The notes beneath the pieces were generated by a model, which saw only the letters and a program-made list of their open reading frames with translations, was not told the origin of the DNA and did not search any database. From positions 19,302,666 to 19,366,665 of the forward strand of contig JAPTYO010000005.1 in assembly GCA_036873135.1 (NCBI GenBank): a stretch of 64,000 nt of DNA, given 5' to 3'. The position numbers were made by a program, and so were the translations under genes. The number at the start of each line of letters is the position of its first letter. Position 1 is the first letter of the stretch. The DNA comes from Clarkia xantiana subsp. parviflora. Taxonomy: Eukaryota > Streptophyta > Magnoliopsida > Myrtales > Onagraceae. Shown one piece after another: positions 54,400 to 64,000 of this stretch.

Positions 54400-55741
54400 G
54401 ATACCTGGAGATACCTTGTCGTTCCATGACCGTTAGTACCTCTGCCATGGAGCAGTTGAGAGGAATGTCGAGATCCTCCCGCTTGTCCTTCCTTGAAGAA
54501 CGCCTATCATCTCTTTGATCGGAACGGCCTCGACCGACTGCTCTCGGGTTTACCCTTTGACTTACGATCGTCGAAAGTTTTAACCGACTGCTTCCCTTTG
54601 CTCGACTTTGGGGGCTCCAGTTCTCCAGCGGCTATCTTCGACTCCTGGACATCGATTTGCCGTTTCACCCTCTTCTGTAGTGCCTCCATATTTCACACAG
54701 CTTTCTCAGCCACGCTGTGCATTAGATCGGAACCGTAGGGGGCCGTTAGGTTCCGAATGAAGGTACCGATGGTTTCACCCTCAGAGATCTCCTCATCAAT
54801 CTCCGCCACACTGGCAGTGTACCGCTGGTAATAGTGCGCCAGCGATTCGTCGGGCCTCTGTACCACCTGGGTTAGGGATCTCACACTCTTCAACAAACGC
54901 CTGCGGCCTTGGTACTGCTGAATGAACTGATCGTGCATATCTGCCCAGCAAGTGATGCAGCCTGGGGGCAGACTAAAGAACCAGGTCAGGGCTCTTTCCC
55001 CAAGGGTGTTCGGGAACAGCGTACACACTATATCTTCATCCGGGGCTCTTCCCAGACATGCCATGAGGTGCTTCTGGACATGACGAACCGGATCTCCTTC
55101 GCCGTCATATTCCTTTATTGTGGGGATACCTAGCCCTGGCGGGGCTAGGGTGTCGATGAGTCGAGGAACGAAGGGATGAGTAGATCGATCCCTCAGCTCC
55201 GACACCAGCGGTTTCTGCTCTCCCATGCAGATGTTCACGATCTTTACCACCTGATCGGGGGTGATGGGACCATTCAGGGGAATGGTCCTGTGCTGTATTG
55301 GTCCTGGTCCATCAACTACGAATCTCTCTGGCTGGACGGACTCTCCATTCCTATTCTGGCCTCGGGGTTGAGCCTCCCGCACGTTCCGAACCTCTGCTGG
55401 TGGGGGTGCTTCTTGGGCATCTCCTCTTGCCTCCTCGCAGCCTCTCTCCGATCCAAGAGAGCCTCCACGGCTGCCAAAAACATCGGCATGGCTTCTGCCA
55501 CAGCCCTTGTCAGGTCCGCAGCTGGGGGAGCCTTCTGCTCCCTATTCCCCTGGTGCTGAGCAGCGACATCTTCGGGACCTTCATTATGCCCCCCTGTCTT
55601 GGAGAGCTCAGCAGCGGGATGGTTCTAGTTTTCCTCCTGTTCTGGTAGTGAATTCAGAGTCGTCGCAGCGGGGTGACTGGAACCACCAGATTGTCCTTGC
55701 CTTCTTTGCTTGCCAGCCGCCATTGAACGAGTAGAAAGCAT
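54400..55741 (-). pseudogene. gag: Gag of element J
   Basis: Begins at an ATG (55741) about 16 bp past the PBS (MLSTRSMAAGKQRRQGQSGG). The capsid core is in 54693-55382 (YDGEGDPVRHVQKHLMACLG, CTLFPNTLGERALTWFFSLP, SLAHYYQRYTASVAEIDEEI). Interruptions seen: a TAG near 55627, a frameshift near 55385, an in-frame TGA after AEKAV at 54693, and a shift near 54400-54510 before the finger. The stops look like C-to-T changes, as expected of methylated DNA. Confidence 0.82.
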
Positions 55742-55756
55742 ATCAGCTTTTTGTTA

Positions 55757-55778
55757 CGCTTCCCACAGACGGCGCCAA
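55757..55778 (-). other. Primer-binding site, element J
   Basis: Minus strand TTGGCGCCGTCTGTGGGAAG follows the LTR end GATCCAACA. In T the same LTR end runs instead into the inverted-repeat arm. Confidence 0.85.
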
Positions 55779-56492
55779 TGTTGGATCACGGTGGAACTCC
55801 GGTACGATCTTTCACGATGATCCTAGCTCCTTCGCTCCACGCAATCCTGCAAGAGGGGATAGACCAGGCGGTGACCCAGAATCCCTCTCCGATGCTTAAA
55901 TGAGTATCTCGTACGGACTGGCAAGCAGTAATCTCAAGTAATGTATTTCAACGTAATTGATCAGAGGTGACCTCTTACTCTTTTATAGGCGAAGAGGTAC
56001 CTCAGTTACCTGGTGGGTCGTTGGGAGTGGTTAGCCCATATCCCGCGTATCTCGGGTGTGATCCCGCCTATCTAGGCCATGATCTCGCTTATCTCGGTCA
56101 CGCCCGTGTATCTCGGCCACGCTTCGTGTATCTTAACCACGTTCCGCGTATCTCGGCCACGCCCCGCGTATCTCGGCATTATCCTCTGATAATGAGTCTC
56201 GACTAACGTCGGGGACTCCAGCGTTATCTCGTTGTGTCACCGCTCGGGGCCCCTCGTCATCGTGACAGGGCCTATTGTTCTCAGGGATTCATCATCGGGG
56301 CCTACTCAGAGGCATCTCGTCGGGAGCGTTCAGCTCGCTTGTCAGGTCCGACTCTGTCGGGACCTCTCATCCTCGGACTCCCTTCGTCGGGATCCTTAGC
56401 CTGGGCCGCCTTGGCCTTCGTTTAGAGCCCACCGGGCCTATTTGTCGTTTCCTCACCGTTAAAGGGCCTAACGGCTGTAGTCGGACCCATCA
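55779..56492 (-). repeat. Element J 5' LTR (714 bp)
   Basis: Plus-strand ends TGTTGGATCAC and GGACCCATCA. Minus-strand TATAAAAG lies near 55979-55987. Seven or so 20-21-bp subrepeats (CGTATCTCGGCCACGC type) lie at about 56047-56180. D's gag follows directly with CACTG, the candidate TSD. Confidence 0.88.
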
Positions 56493-57480
56493 CACTGGAA
56501 CAAGTAGAGGAATTACTGGAGAAAACGAAACAGATGGGAATATTTGCTAACGGTCAGAGACAATGCCTCTCATCCTTTTTCTCGAAGATTGTTCGATATT
56601 CAGGTGCCGCCGGAGCTCTTTGAATGAAAGAAAGATGACAACACCGGAGAAAGTAATCATGTTCGTCATATCAACGCGCACAACTTTTCTCTGTTAGGAA
56701 GAGACGCGAACAGATCACTATGCGGTACTCTTCCCACTTCACTGGTTAAAGTGGCCTCCACATGGTTATATGGACTCCCAAATATTTCTTTAGATTCATG
56801 GGGAGATTTGAAGGCAAAAATCATAGGGGGCACATTAGGCAACGCAAACGCCTCAAGAATATGGAGTACTTGGATGCAATTGAGCAAGGATCCAATTAAA
56901 CCTTAGTGAATGATTATAATTGGTACCATAAAACGTTGCAACAACTGAGTGAAGATACATCTGATGGCGGGATAATTAGAGCCTTCTAGAGAAGATTTGG
57001 GCTACCAAGCCAGTCACTCAAGTATAGCATGGTGAAAAATCTCATCAGAAAACTTGAGGCTCTTGCCCCCAAAGTAAAGCGCTACATTGATCTTGAGAGA
57101 TCAGATGAAAAGCCCTTTCCAGAAATGGGGAAACAGGTAATCGCCTACAAAATAGAGGAATGTGCTCATTCTTCTGAATCCCAAAGGAATCAGGATAGGC
57201 GCGATCGAGAAAGAAGGGGACCTAGAAGAGACCAAAGGAAGTACAACAATTCCTACACTCCTCTTACTCAAAAAATCTTTGTGGTGCTACGAGAAATGGA
57301 AAAACTAAGTCTCGATGACCCTCATCCAGTGAGAAAGAGCCATATGGGGCAATAGCTGAATGAATATTGTTGATACCACAGTGTCAATAGACACGACACA
57401 GATGACTGTAGCAACCTTAAGCAAGATATGAGGCCCTCGTCCAAAGAGGAAAACTTTAAATGTTGGTGGTAAAGCCTCAT
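56493..57480 (+). pseudogene. gag: Gag of element D, N-terminally truncated
   Basis: Recognisable pieces in changing frames: LEQVEELLEKTKQMG; LCGTLPTSLVKVASTWLYGL; RIWSTWMQLSKDP; then the 108-codon frame 57029-57355 with KVKRYIDLERSDEKPFPEMG; then a finger remnant YHSVNRHDTDDC near 57370-57410 with the first Cys just after a stop. It is closest to B's gag. Confidence 0.75.
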
Positions 57481-57584
57481 AATCAAAAGAAAAGGAGTAG
57501 AAGCCCAATGCAGCAGACTATGTCTCCACCACCTCCCACCAATCCTGCTCTCGCCTGAAGAGAACTGCTAACGTGATATCATAT

Positions 57585-57805
57585 GGATTTGCGTCGGGAG
57601 GAGAGACCAGTGCCGCCAGAAAGGTCTACGCCACTCAAATTTCAACCGCTGCTATAGTGGGAAAGAGACCTACGAAGCCCGACGAGGTCGTCATCAGTTT
57701 CACAACTTATGATTTGATGATGGTAACCTAGCCTCATGAAGACACCTTAGTAATCACTGCAACTATGGCCAATTTTAAAGTGAAAAAAGTCCTTGTTGAC
57801 TGCGG
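57585..57805 (+). pseudogene. Protease stub of element D
   Basis: GFASGGETSAARKVYATQI, then PHEDTLVITATMANFKVKKV and LVDCG, where the catalytic Asp-x-Gly begins. The coding sequence stops being recognisable right there and passes into the array, so the active site marks the breakpoint at which pol was replaced. Confidence 0.7.
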
Positions 57806-58195
57806 GTTGCAAAGCCTAGGTAACTCGATAATTCGATGGAGGATCAATGTCTACAACCACGATTGTCGACATTATGTGCCCAAGATGGCAACAAAGCCTA
57901 GGTACGTCGACAATTCGATGGAGGAGGTGTCTACAACCACGATTGTCGACATTATGTTCCCAAGATGGAAACAAAGCCTAGGTACATCGAAAATTCGATG
58001 GAGAAGCAAAGTCTACAACCACGATTGTCGACATTATGTGCCCAAGATGGCAACAAAGCCTAGGTACGTTGACAATTCAATGGAGGATCAGCGTCTACAA
58101 CCACAAATGTCAACATTATGTGCCCAAGATGGCGACAAATCCTAGGAACGTTGATAATTCGATGGAGGATCGAAATCTACAATCTCAATCATTGG
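57806..58195. repeat. 79-85-bp array of element D (about 5 copies)
   Basis: Units carry TCTACAACCACGATTGTCGA, CATTATGTGCCCAAGATGGC and AAAGCCTAGGTACGTCGACA. This is the reverse complement of the unit in B (11400-12530), so the arrays have the same orientation relative to gag in both elements. Confidence 0.9.
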
Positions 58196-58539
58196 CACAA
58201 GATGCCCAATAAAGGTTAGGCGGCAAAACAAAACTTCTTTTATTATTTGATAGTTGACAATTAGAAATCTAATATCAGTCATATCAGTTAGATTGGTCAA
58301 CAAGGGAAAAAGATGGTGTTTTTGTTAAAACCAATTAAATAAAGGCGTTTATTCTAAAGAAAATCAATAGTCGGAATAAAAGACCCTAAAACGGCCACAG
58401 TGCCTGGTCCCACCGACGAAATTGATAGAAGAAATGAATAGAGGCTCCGGCCTTATGCGAAGAATAGGGATAAACTCTCAAACATAGAAAGAACAACTTA
58501 AATATTTCTTACAGGAAATACAAAAAAAAATATTCTATT

Positions 58540-59830
58540 ATCTAAGAAGATTTGGAAGGATTCTCATCTTTCTTTGTAGTAGATTTGGCAGGATCGTCAC
58601 CCTTTCCAGCAGGAATGTTTGAATATTGTTGAAGGAGAGGAACTTGAGAAAAAGGGAAGTCGGGCTGATACGCCTTTAATTTCGCCACAATCTACGTTAA
58701 AGAGATGAAAAGGAAATCAGAGGTAGCCACGAGGATCTCATCTTGATAGTCGGGACTCGCCTTATAGTCGTCAACGGCTTTAGCCGCCACGCCTTTCGAA
58801 CCCTTCACCTCAACCTGTAAAGCCTTAACTTTCTCTCGAAGAGCAACTCCTGCAGCGAAAAGGGTATTGTTCTCCTCATTCTTCTTCTCCGACAAAGTAC
58901 AAAATTCTTTAACCAGAGAGAAGGAAGACTTGAGAGACTCGCCACACGGTGGTAGTCTCGCTTCATGTCGTCAGAAGACTCGATCATCCGCGCTAAGTCT
59001 TCTTTCAACTGGGCATTTTCTTCTTGAAGGTGTCGACCCTCTTCTCAATCGCCTTTGGTCGAAAAAGTTCGAAGCTTCTCCTTAGTCGAATGAAGTTCTC
59101 CATAAAGATTGATTATCAACTCAGAGAATCAAAGGGAATCCCGGGAAGCCTACCAAAAAAGGGAGGATAAGATTAAAAAGTCAAAGAGGTTAAACTAAGA
59201 AATCAAAGGGGAGGGGGGGAAAAACGCGATAGTTACCTTAGCCTGCCTCAAAAGGAAAAGACGCATAGCCTTTTTCACCTCACCACTCTCCTCTCCTAGA
59301 CGACGACGATCTTGAGGTGGGACCGAAGCGTTTAACAAATGGAGCGCCAAGTCAGGATTAGCGCTGGAGTTCATTTCTTTGAGGGGATACCCCCCTAACT
59401 TACTCTGAGGATCCCAGCACTTCGAATGATCAACAGGGGAATTTAGAAGCATCTCCCACTCAAAAGGCGGGCCTTCGTATTCCAAAGCGATACTCGAAGG
59501 AATCTCAGAAGAGGAGTGAGACATCTGATCAGATGATGATGAGGAGGAGTCCTCACCCCTTTTTCTTTTATCCAAAGAACCAGAGGAGGCAATACTCCTA
59601 TGCCTTATGGGGTAGCGATGGATCGCGACTTAAGCTTTACACTTATCTCGCAAAGACTCGGTAGGAAATTCTTCGATAGTAGGCATGTCCTCGACATAAA
59701 TTGGAGCTTGGACAGTCGCTCAATCGTTAACCTCCTTAGTCGGGGCAACAGAGGAGGAAGACCCAGGCATGGCTTGACGATGGGTTTGAAGTATCATCTT
59801 GATAAATTCAGAAAAAAAGTTTCATTATAA
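58540..59830 (-). pseudogene. Antisense gene of element D
   Basis: The C-terminus ends near 58540 (FPFSQVPLLQQYSNIPAGKG). Upstream are a coiled coil (REKVKALQVEVKGSKG, 58692-58895), an 87-nt GT-AG intron (59150-59236), and a 126-codon frame (59195-59575) with KRKRGEDSSSSSSDQMSHSS and LALHLLNASVPPQDRRRLG. The intron falls at the same place as in T (after the LALHLL..PP segment) and A. The Transposase_28 core is not found, so the gene is shortened at its 5' end as well as broken by stops. Confidence 0.7.
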
Positions 59831-60019
59831 AAAAAAATATCGCCAAATATTGATCGAACATGAGAAGTAAAACTCAAAAGAAATAATCTCAGATACCTGA
59901 AAGCGAATTGGCAGCCATAGATACGCCTTACTCTTGAAACTCAAAATTCGAGATATGAGCAAGCTAAAAAGAGAAAAAGCTAAAGGAAGAGATGGAAAAT
60001 TACATGAGTAAAACTCTGG

Positions 60020-60027
60020 TATTTATA
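60020..60027 (-). promoter_or_regulatory. TATA box of D's antisense gene
   Basis: Minus strand TAGTATAAATACCAGAG, matching F at 16916-16923 in motif and context, about 200 bp upstream of the remaining gene. Confidence 0.55.
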
Positions 60028-60252
60028 CTAGGTAATCACTGAGATCCTTCCATAAGAAGCTATTGCCAAACGCATATCACTGGTGCAATGAATATGGGAA
60101 TAACCATTGAATATGCATGAATGACCTTCGGGCTCCCTTAAATCACCCTCCAACGTTTAAAAAAATGAGAAGCGCGGATCAACATCTCGACTAAAGGGCT
60201 CGAATATCGACTTGACAAATTATAAAAAGCTCAAGATTACGACCCGACAACA

Positions 60253-63200
60253 CGTCGTCTTCATGACGGTACGCGTTTAATGTTGGGATGGATGCTATCT
60301 TGTAAGGGCCCTCCCATTCGTAGACATCTTGTTTATCTTGTCCAGGTGTATGAACTCGTTCCTTCTCAGCACCAATTCTCCTACATGGAATTGACGGACC
60401 TTTACCCGTCTGTTCTAATAGCGTGCCATTGCCAGTTGCATCCTCGCTTGTGCTTTTTCTTCCTTCCATCGCCTTTCTTCTGCCATATCTAACTCCAAGC
60501 GTCTTTCTTCATTGTTGCGCTCCTCTTCATAGTATTGTACCCTATGAGAAGCAAATTCTATCTCTATGGGTGCTACTGCCTCCGATCCAAATACCAGACT
60601 GAAAGGTGTTTCCCCCGTCGTCCTCTTTGGGGTTGTACGCAATGCCCGAAGTACATTATCCAATTCATCCACCCAATTTCCCCCGAATGCCTCGATTCTT
60701 CTCTTTAGTCCTTCCAATATTATTTTGTTTGCAGATTCTACTTGGCCATTTGTCTGGGCGTGTTTCACTGACCCAAATCGGTGGTCGATGCCTAGTGTTT
60801 TGCAGTATGACTCTACCTGACGACCCTTGAATTGTGGTCCATTGTCGCTTATTAGCACTTTCGGAACTCAATACCTAGTGACTATCCTTGTTTGGAGGAA
60901 CTTGATCACTTGGAATTCTGTTGTTTTAGCCAAAGCCTTGGCCTCTATCCACTTTGAAAAGTAGTCTATAGCTACTAGGATGTATCTCATTTGGATCGAT
61001 CAAATCGATGCCCTATTGAGCGAAGGGCCATGCGCTTTTAATGGACATGAGGTTGGATGTTGGGGCAGTTATATTCTTTGAGTATCTTTGGCATGCATTA
61101 CATTTTTGTACCATCTCTGTGGCCTCCATGTTCATTGTTGGCTAGTAGTATCCCTGATTGAGGGACTTCCTCACTATTGTCCTTGCTCCTTCGTGGCATG
61201 AGGCCTGACCTTCGTGTAGCTCTCTTAGTATTCGACCCGTTTCCGGGTCCGCCAAACATCTCAATTAAGGAGTGGAGTATCCCCTTTTGTATAACATGCC
61301 GTTAATGATGAGGTAATTTATCGATAGCCTCTCTACCCTTGCCGACTCCATTGTATCTTCTGGTAGTTCTCCCCTGCTCGGGTATCGAATGATTAATGTC
61401 ATCCAATTATCTGCTTCACTGTTTGATGGTGCCTCAATTACCAGTACCTCTCGCCTATCATAGGCTGGTAGTAGTATTTTTTCAGTGAAATGCACCTCCT
61501 TTTCTTGTGGGATCCCTAGAGCGAACTTACACAATGAGTCAGCGTCCCCATTTTCTTCTCTTGGTATGGTCGTGATTTTGAAGGTTTCAAAACCTCTCAT
61601 TGCTGCTTGGACCTCTTGTAAGTACTGTCGCATCTTTGGGGATTTGGCATTGTAGTCTCCTTTGACTTGGTTTACCACCAGTTGGGAGTCGGATTTCACC
61701 TCCAAGTGTTTTACTCCCATACCTCTTGCTATTCTCAGGCCTGTGAGCAGAGCTTCATATTCTGCCTCTTTGTTTGTAGCACGGAATGTCAAAGCCATAG
61801 AGTAGCGTAACGGAGTTCCCTCTTGAGGTGGTATTATTACAAGGCCTGCCCCGACCCTTCCTGGTTGGAGGATCCGTCTGTGAACATTAACCAGACATCC
61901 TCATTGTCGTCCCTCTCTATTTTTGCTTTGGTGGGTTCTCTTCAATTGAATCTGGTTGTGTGCCTGTGAATTCTGCTATGAAATTTGCTAAGGCATGTCC
62001 TTTGATGGTTGTTCTTGGGGCAAAGTGTATTCTGAATTCGCTCAACTCTATTGCCCATTTAACCATTCTTCCTGACACGTATGGTCTTTGGAGTAGGTGC
62101 TTTAGAGGCTGATTTCTAAGTAACACTATCTCATGTGCATGAAAATATGGCCTAAGCTTCCTTGCAGTGACTACTAGGGCGAAGAGGTATTTCTCTATTG
62201 GCACATAATTTGCTTCGTACTTTGCGAGTGTCTTGCTTACGAAGTATATTGGTAGTTGGACGCCATTCTCCTCCCTTATTAATGATGAGCTAAGTGTCGT
62301 CTCGCTTACCGAGATATACAAGTATAGCTTCTCCCCGGGTATTGGGTGTGCTAGGGGTGGCAGTGTTCTTATGTGTTGTTTGAGCTGTTGGAACGCCTCT
62401 TCACATCTAGGTGTCCATTCAAATCTCTTGTTTGCCCGCAATACCTCAAAGAAGGGTAGTGTCTTGTCACCTATCTTCGAAAGAAAGTGATTTAAGGATG
62501 CCAGCCTCCCATTGAGTTGTTGTACTTCCTTGGGCTTGGTGGGCGATTTCATTTCTTCGATTGCAAGTAGCTTTTCGGGATTCGCCTCTATTCCCCTTTG
62601 GCTTACCATGAAGCCGAGTAATTTTCCTGACTGCACTCCAAACACGCATTTATGTGGGTTTAATCGTACTTGATGGATGCGCATCCTCTCAAATACCTTT
62701 CGCAAATCAGACTCATGGCTTGCCTTTATTTTGGACTTGACGATCATGTCGTCTATATATGCCTCCATGTTTTTCCCTATCATGTCCCCAAATAGCTTGT
62801 TCACCATCCTTTGGTACGTCGCTCCTACGCTTATTAGCCCGAAAGGCATCACCTTGTAGTGGTAGACCTCATTATCCGCGTAGAAAGCCTTGTGTGGTGC
62901 ATCTTCTGGGCACATCTTGATTTGGTTGTACCCTGAGTATGCGTCCATGAGGCTTATTACTTCATGTTCTGCTGTTGAGTCTACCAACTGATCTATTCAT
63001 GGAAGCGGGTATGCATCCTTGGGACATGCATTGTTCAGGTCGCGATAATCGATGCACATTCGCCATCTTCCATTGTTCTTTCTCACCAATGCTGGGTTTG
63101 CTACCCATGTTTGGAATCTTATTTCTTGTATGAATTCAGCGTCTAGCAGTTTGCCTACCTCCTCCCGGATTGCAATCTTCTTGGGCTCCCCTAGTGATCG

Positions 63201-64000
63201 TCTTTTTTGTGCTATCGGCCGTACCGACTCATCAATGTTTAGCATGTGCGAGATCACTTCTTCACTTATTCCTAGCATATCGCTGGGTGACCAAGCGAAT
63301 AGCTCTTTGTATTCCTTGAGGAGTGCCACTAAGTCTTCTTCATCCTTTTTGGAAAGTGTTGTCCCCAGCCGTATTTTCCTGTCTGGCTCTTCTATTAAAA
63401 TTTCCTTTATGTCTTCCGCTGGTGCTGGTCTTCCATATTCATCCCTTGGGTCTGCGTCGATGAGAAACAGGTCTGGCGGCTGCTTGTTGGCTTCCTCCTT
63501 CCATATGTCATTCAAGCATATCCTTGCGACTCGTTGGTCTCCTTTAACCTCCCCTAGTCCTTTTTCTCCTGGAAATTTGAGTATCTGGAATGCTGTAGAT
63601 GGTATCATGCCATATTTGTTTATTGAGGTACATCCTAGCATTCCATTGTACCTGGGCAGCTTTTCCACTATGACAAAGCTAGCGTCGAAGGTAAGGTGTA
63701 TTTTCTCATCTTCCAATATCACCGGCAAAGTGATTGTTCCCATTGGATATGACGCTGCTCCTTGGAAGTCTGGTAGTGGGGTGTATAAGGGCTTCATGTA
63801 TCTTTTCTTCTTCCCCAACTTTATCATTGTATCGAATGTCAAAATGTTTGTTAAACTTCCTTCATTTACCAGGATCCTTCTTACTTGGTAATTGTTGATT
63901 TCGACGGTCACTGCGAGCGCTTCGTTATTAGGTAAGCTCGATTTTTTTATATTATTTCCACCAAATTGGATTTCTCCCCCACTATGCTTCCTTTCCTGTG
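60253..64000 (-). pseudogene. pol: Element H: protease, reverse transcriptase, RNase H and integrase (family 4)
   Basis: Runs off the right edge. Protease (about 63640-63960) reads LVNEGSLTNIL, with Asn for the catalytic Asp as in G. Reverse transcriptase covers 62997-63911 and 61917-62987, with MCIDYRDLNNACPKDAYPLP, then a TGA at the Arg of PRIDQL, then AYIDDMIVK (Tyr-Ile-Asp-Asp). RNase H has FTDGSSNQEGSG near 61870, followed by a one-base deletion. Integrase pieces include ELHEGQASCHEG, LISDNGPQFKGRQVESYC and NGQVESANKIILEG. The C-terminal WEGPYKIASIPTLNAYR is cut at about 60253, where D begins. No LTR of H is in the window. Confidence 0.85.

Larger units (their letters stand above)
51340..56492 (-). 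mobile_element. Element J, gag-pol element of T's family (family 3), 3' truncated
   Basis: 5' LTR (55779-56492), PBS, broken gag, then protease, reverse transcriptase and RNase H in one long frame. Integrase, the antisense-gene region and the 3' LTR are missing; the left end is somewhere around 51340-51420. It inserted into the gag of element D. Its LTR termini and internal subrepeats match those of T, so J is the nearest view of an autonomous parent of T. Confidence 0.85.
56493..60252 (+). mobile_element. Element D, non-autonomous Tat-like element, both ends missing
   Basis: Plus-oriented gag, protease stub, array and minus-strand antisense gene, closely following B and F in content. Its 5' part was removed or displaced by J, and its 3' end stops about 100 bp before the expected LTR (compare F, where the LTR begins about 100 bp after the matching GACAACAC) at a junction with H near 60252. 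Between the array and the antisense gene (58196-58539) I see only non-coding sequence. Confidence 0.75.

Noticed and set aside
55779..56492. J LTR as a CRISPR or regulatory repeat cluster on its own
   Set aside because: The 20-21-bp repeats lie within a clear LTR with TATA box and PBS, and match T's LTR.

Overview
The window is plant nuclear DNA, almost certainly repeat-rich heterochromatin of a flowering plant. I found no host gene, tRNA, rRNA or CRISPR. Nearly everything is LTR retrotransposon of the Ty3/gypsy superfamily, Tat-like by its pol motifs, by the C-x2-H-x4-H-x4-C gag finger, by primer-binding sites of the form TTGGCGCCGTCTGTGGGAA, and by an extra gene on the strand opposite to gag-pol. 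The species cannot be named from the sequence.

The elements fall into four LTR families. Family 1 (LTR TGTTGGG..GATCCCAACA): F, B, solo LTR S, E, and probably D. Family 2 (LTR TGATGGATATACGCCC..CTAACA): A and I. Family 3 (LTR TGATGGGT..GTGATCCAACA): tandem element T and its gag-pol-bearing relative J. Family 4 (LTR TGGTGGATATACGCCC): G; H is assigned by its pol. Target-site duplications (TSDs) fix the nesting.

Layout. 1-17897: the 3' part of F (+), containing B (-, 43-15592, TSD GGCAT), whose 3' LTR contains A (-, 258-10894, TSD TAGAG). 17898-21839: an old LTR fragment, an 881-bp Mutator-like foldback element and two tandem arrays. 21845-35932: solo LTR S (TSD CATGG), split by T (22115-35541, TSD GCAAC). 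T is a head-to-tail array of four 738-bp LTRs and three internal regions. 35973-42092: E (+), a decayed gag-pol element ending in a 53-bp array. 42093-48891: G (+), a decayed pol element with a 140-bp array. 48892-about 50850: I (+), LTR plus gag remnant. About 51340-56492: J (-), with an open frame of 1011 codons from the gag finger to RNase H. 56493-60252: D (+), non-autonomous. 60253-64000: H (-), pol.

Two linked features stand out. First, A, T, D and F carry an intron-containing gene on the strand opposite to gag-pol, between the pol or array region and the 3' LTR. It encodes a protein of the 'putative gypsy type transposon' (Transposase_28) type. One intron position is recognisably shared by A, T and D, and T, D and F have a TATA box on the gene's own strand. 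Second, each T unit has lost gag, pol and the primer-binding site and instead carries a self-complementary duplication of that gene: about 683-bp arms around an 800-bp loop, with short homologies (ATCCAACA and GAATTC) at both junctions. Any LTR-driven transcript would fold into a long hairpin, so the three units look like a natural hairpin-RNA locus capable of producing small RNAs against family 3 and its antisense gene.
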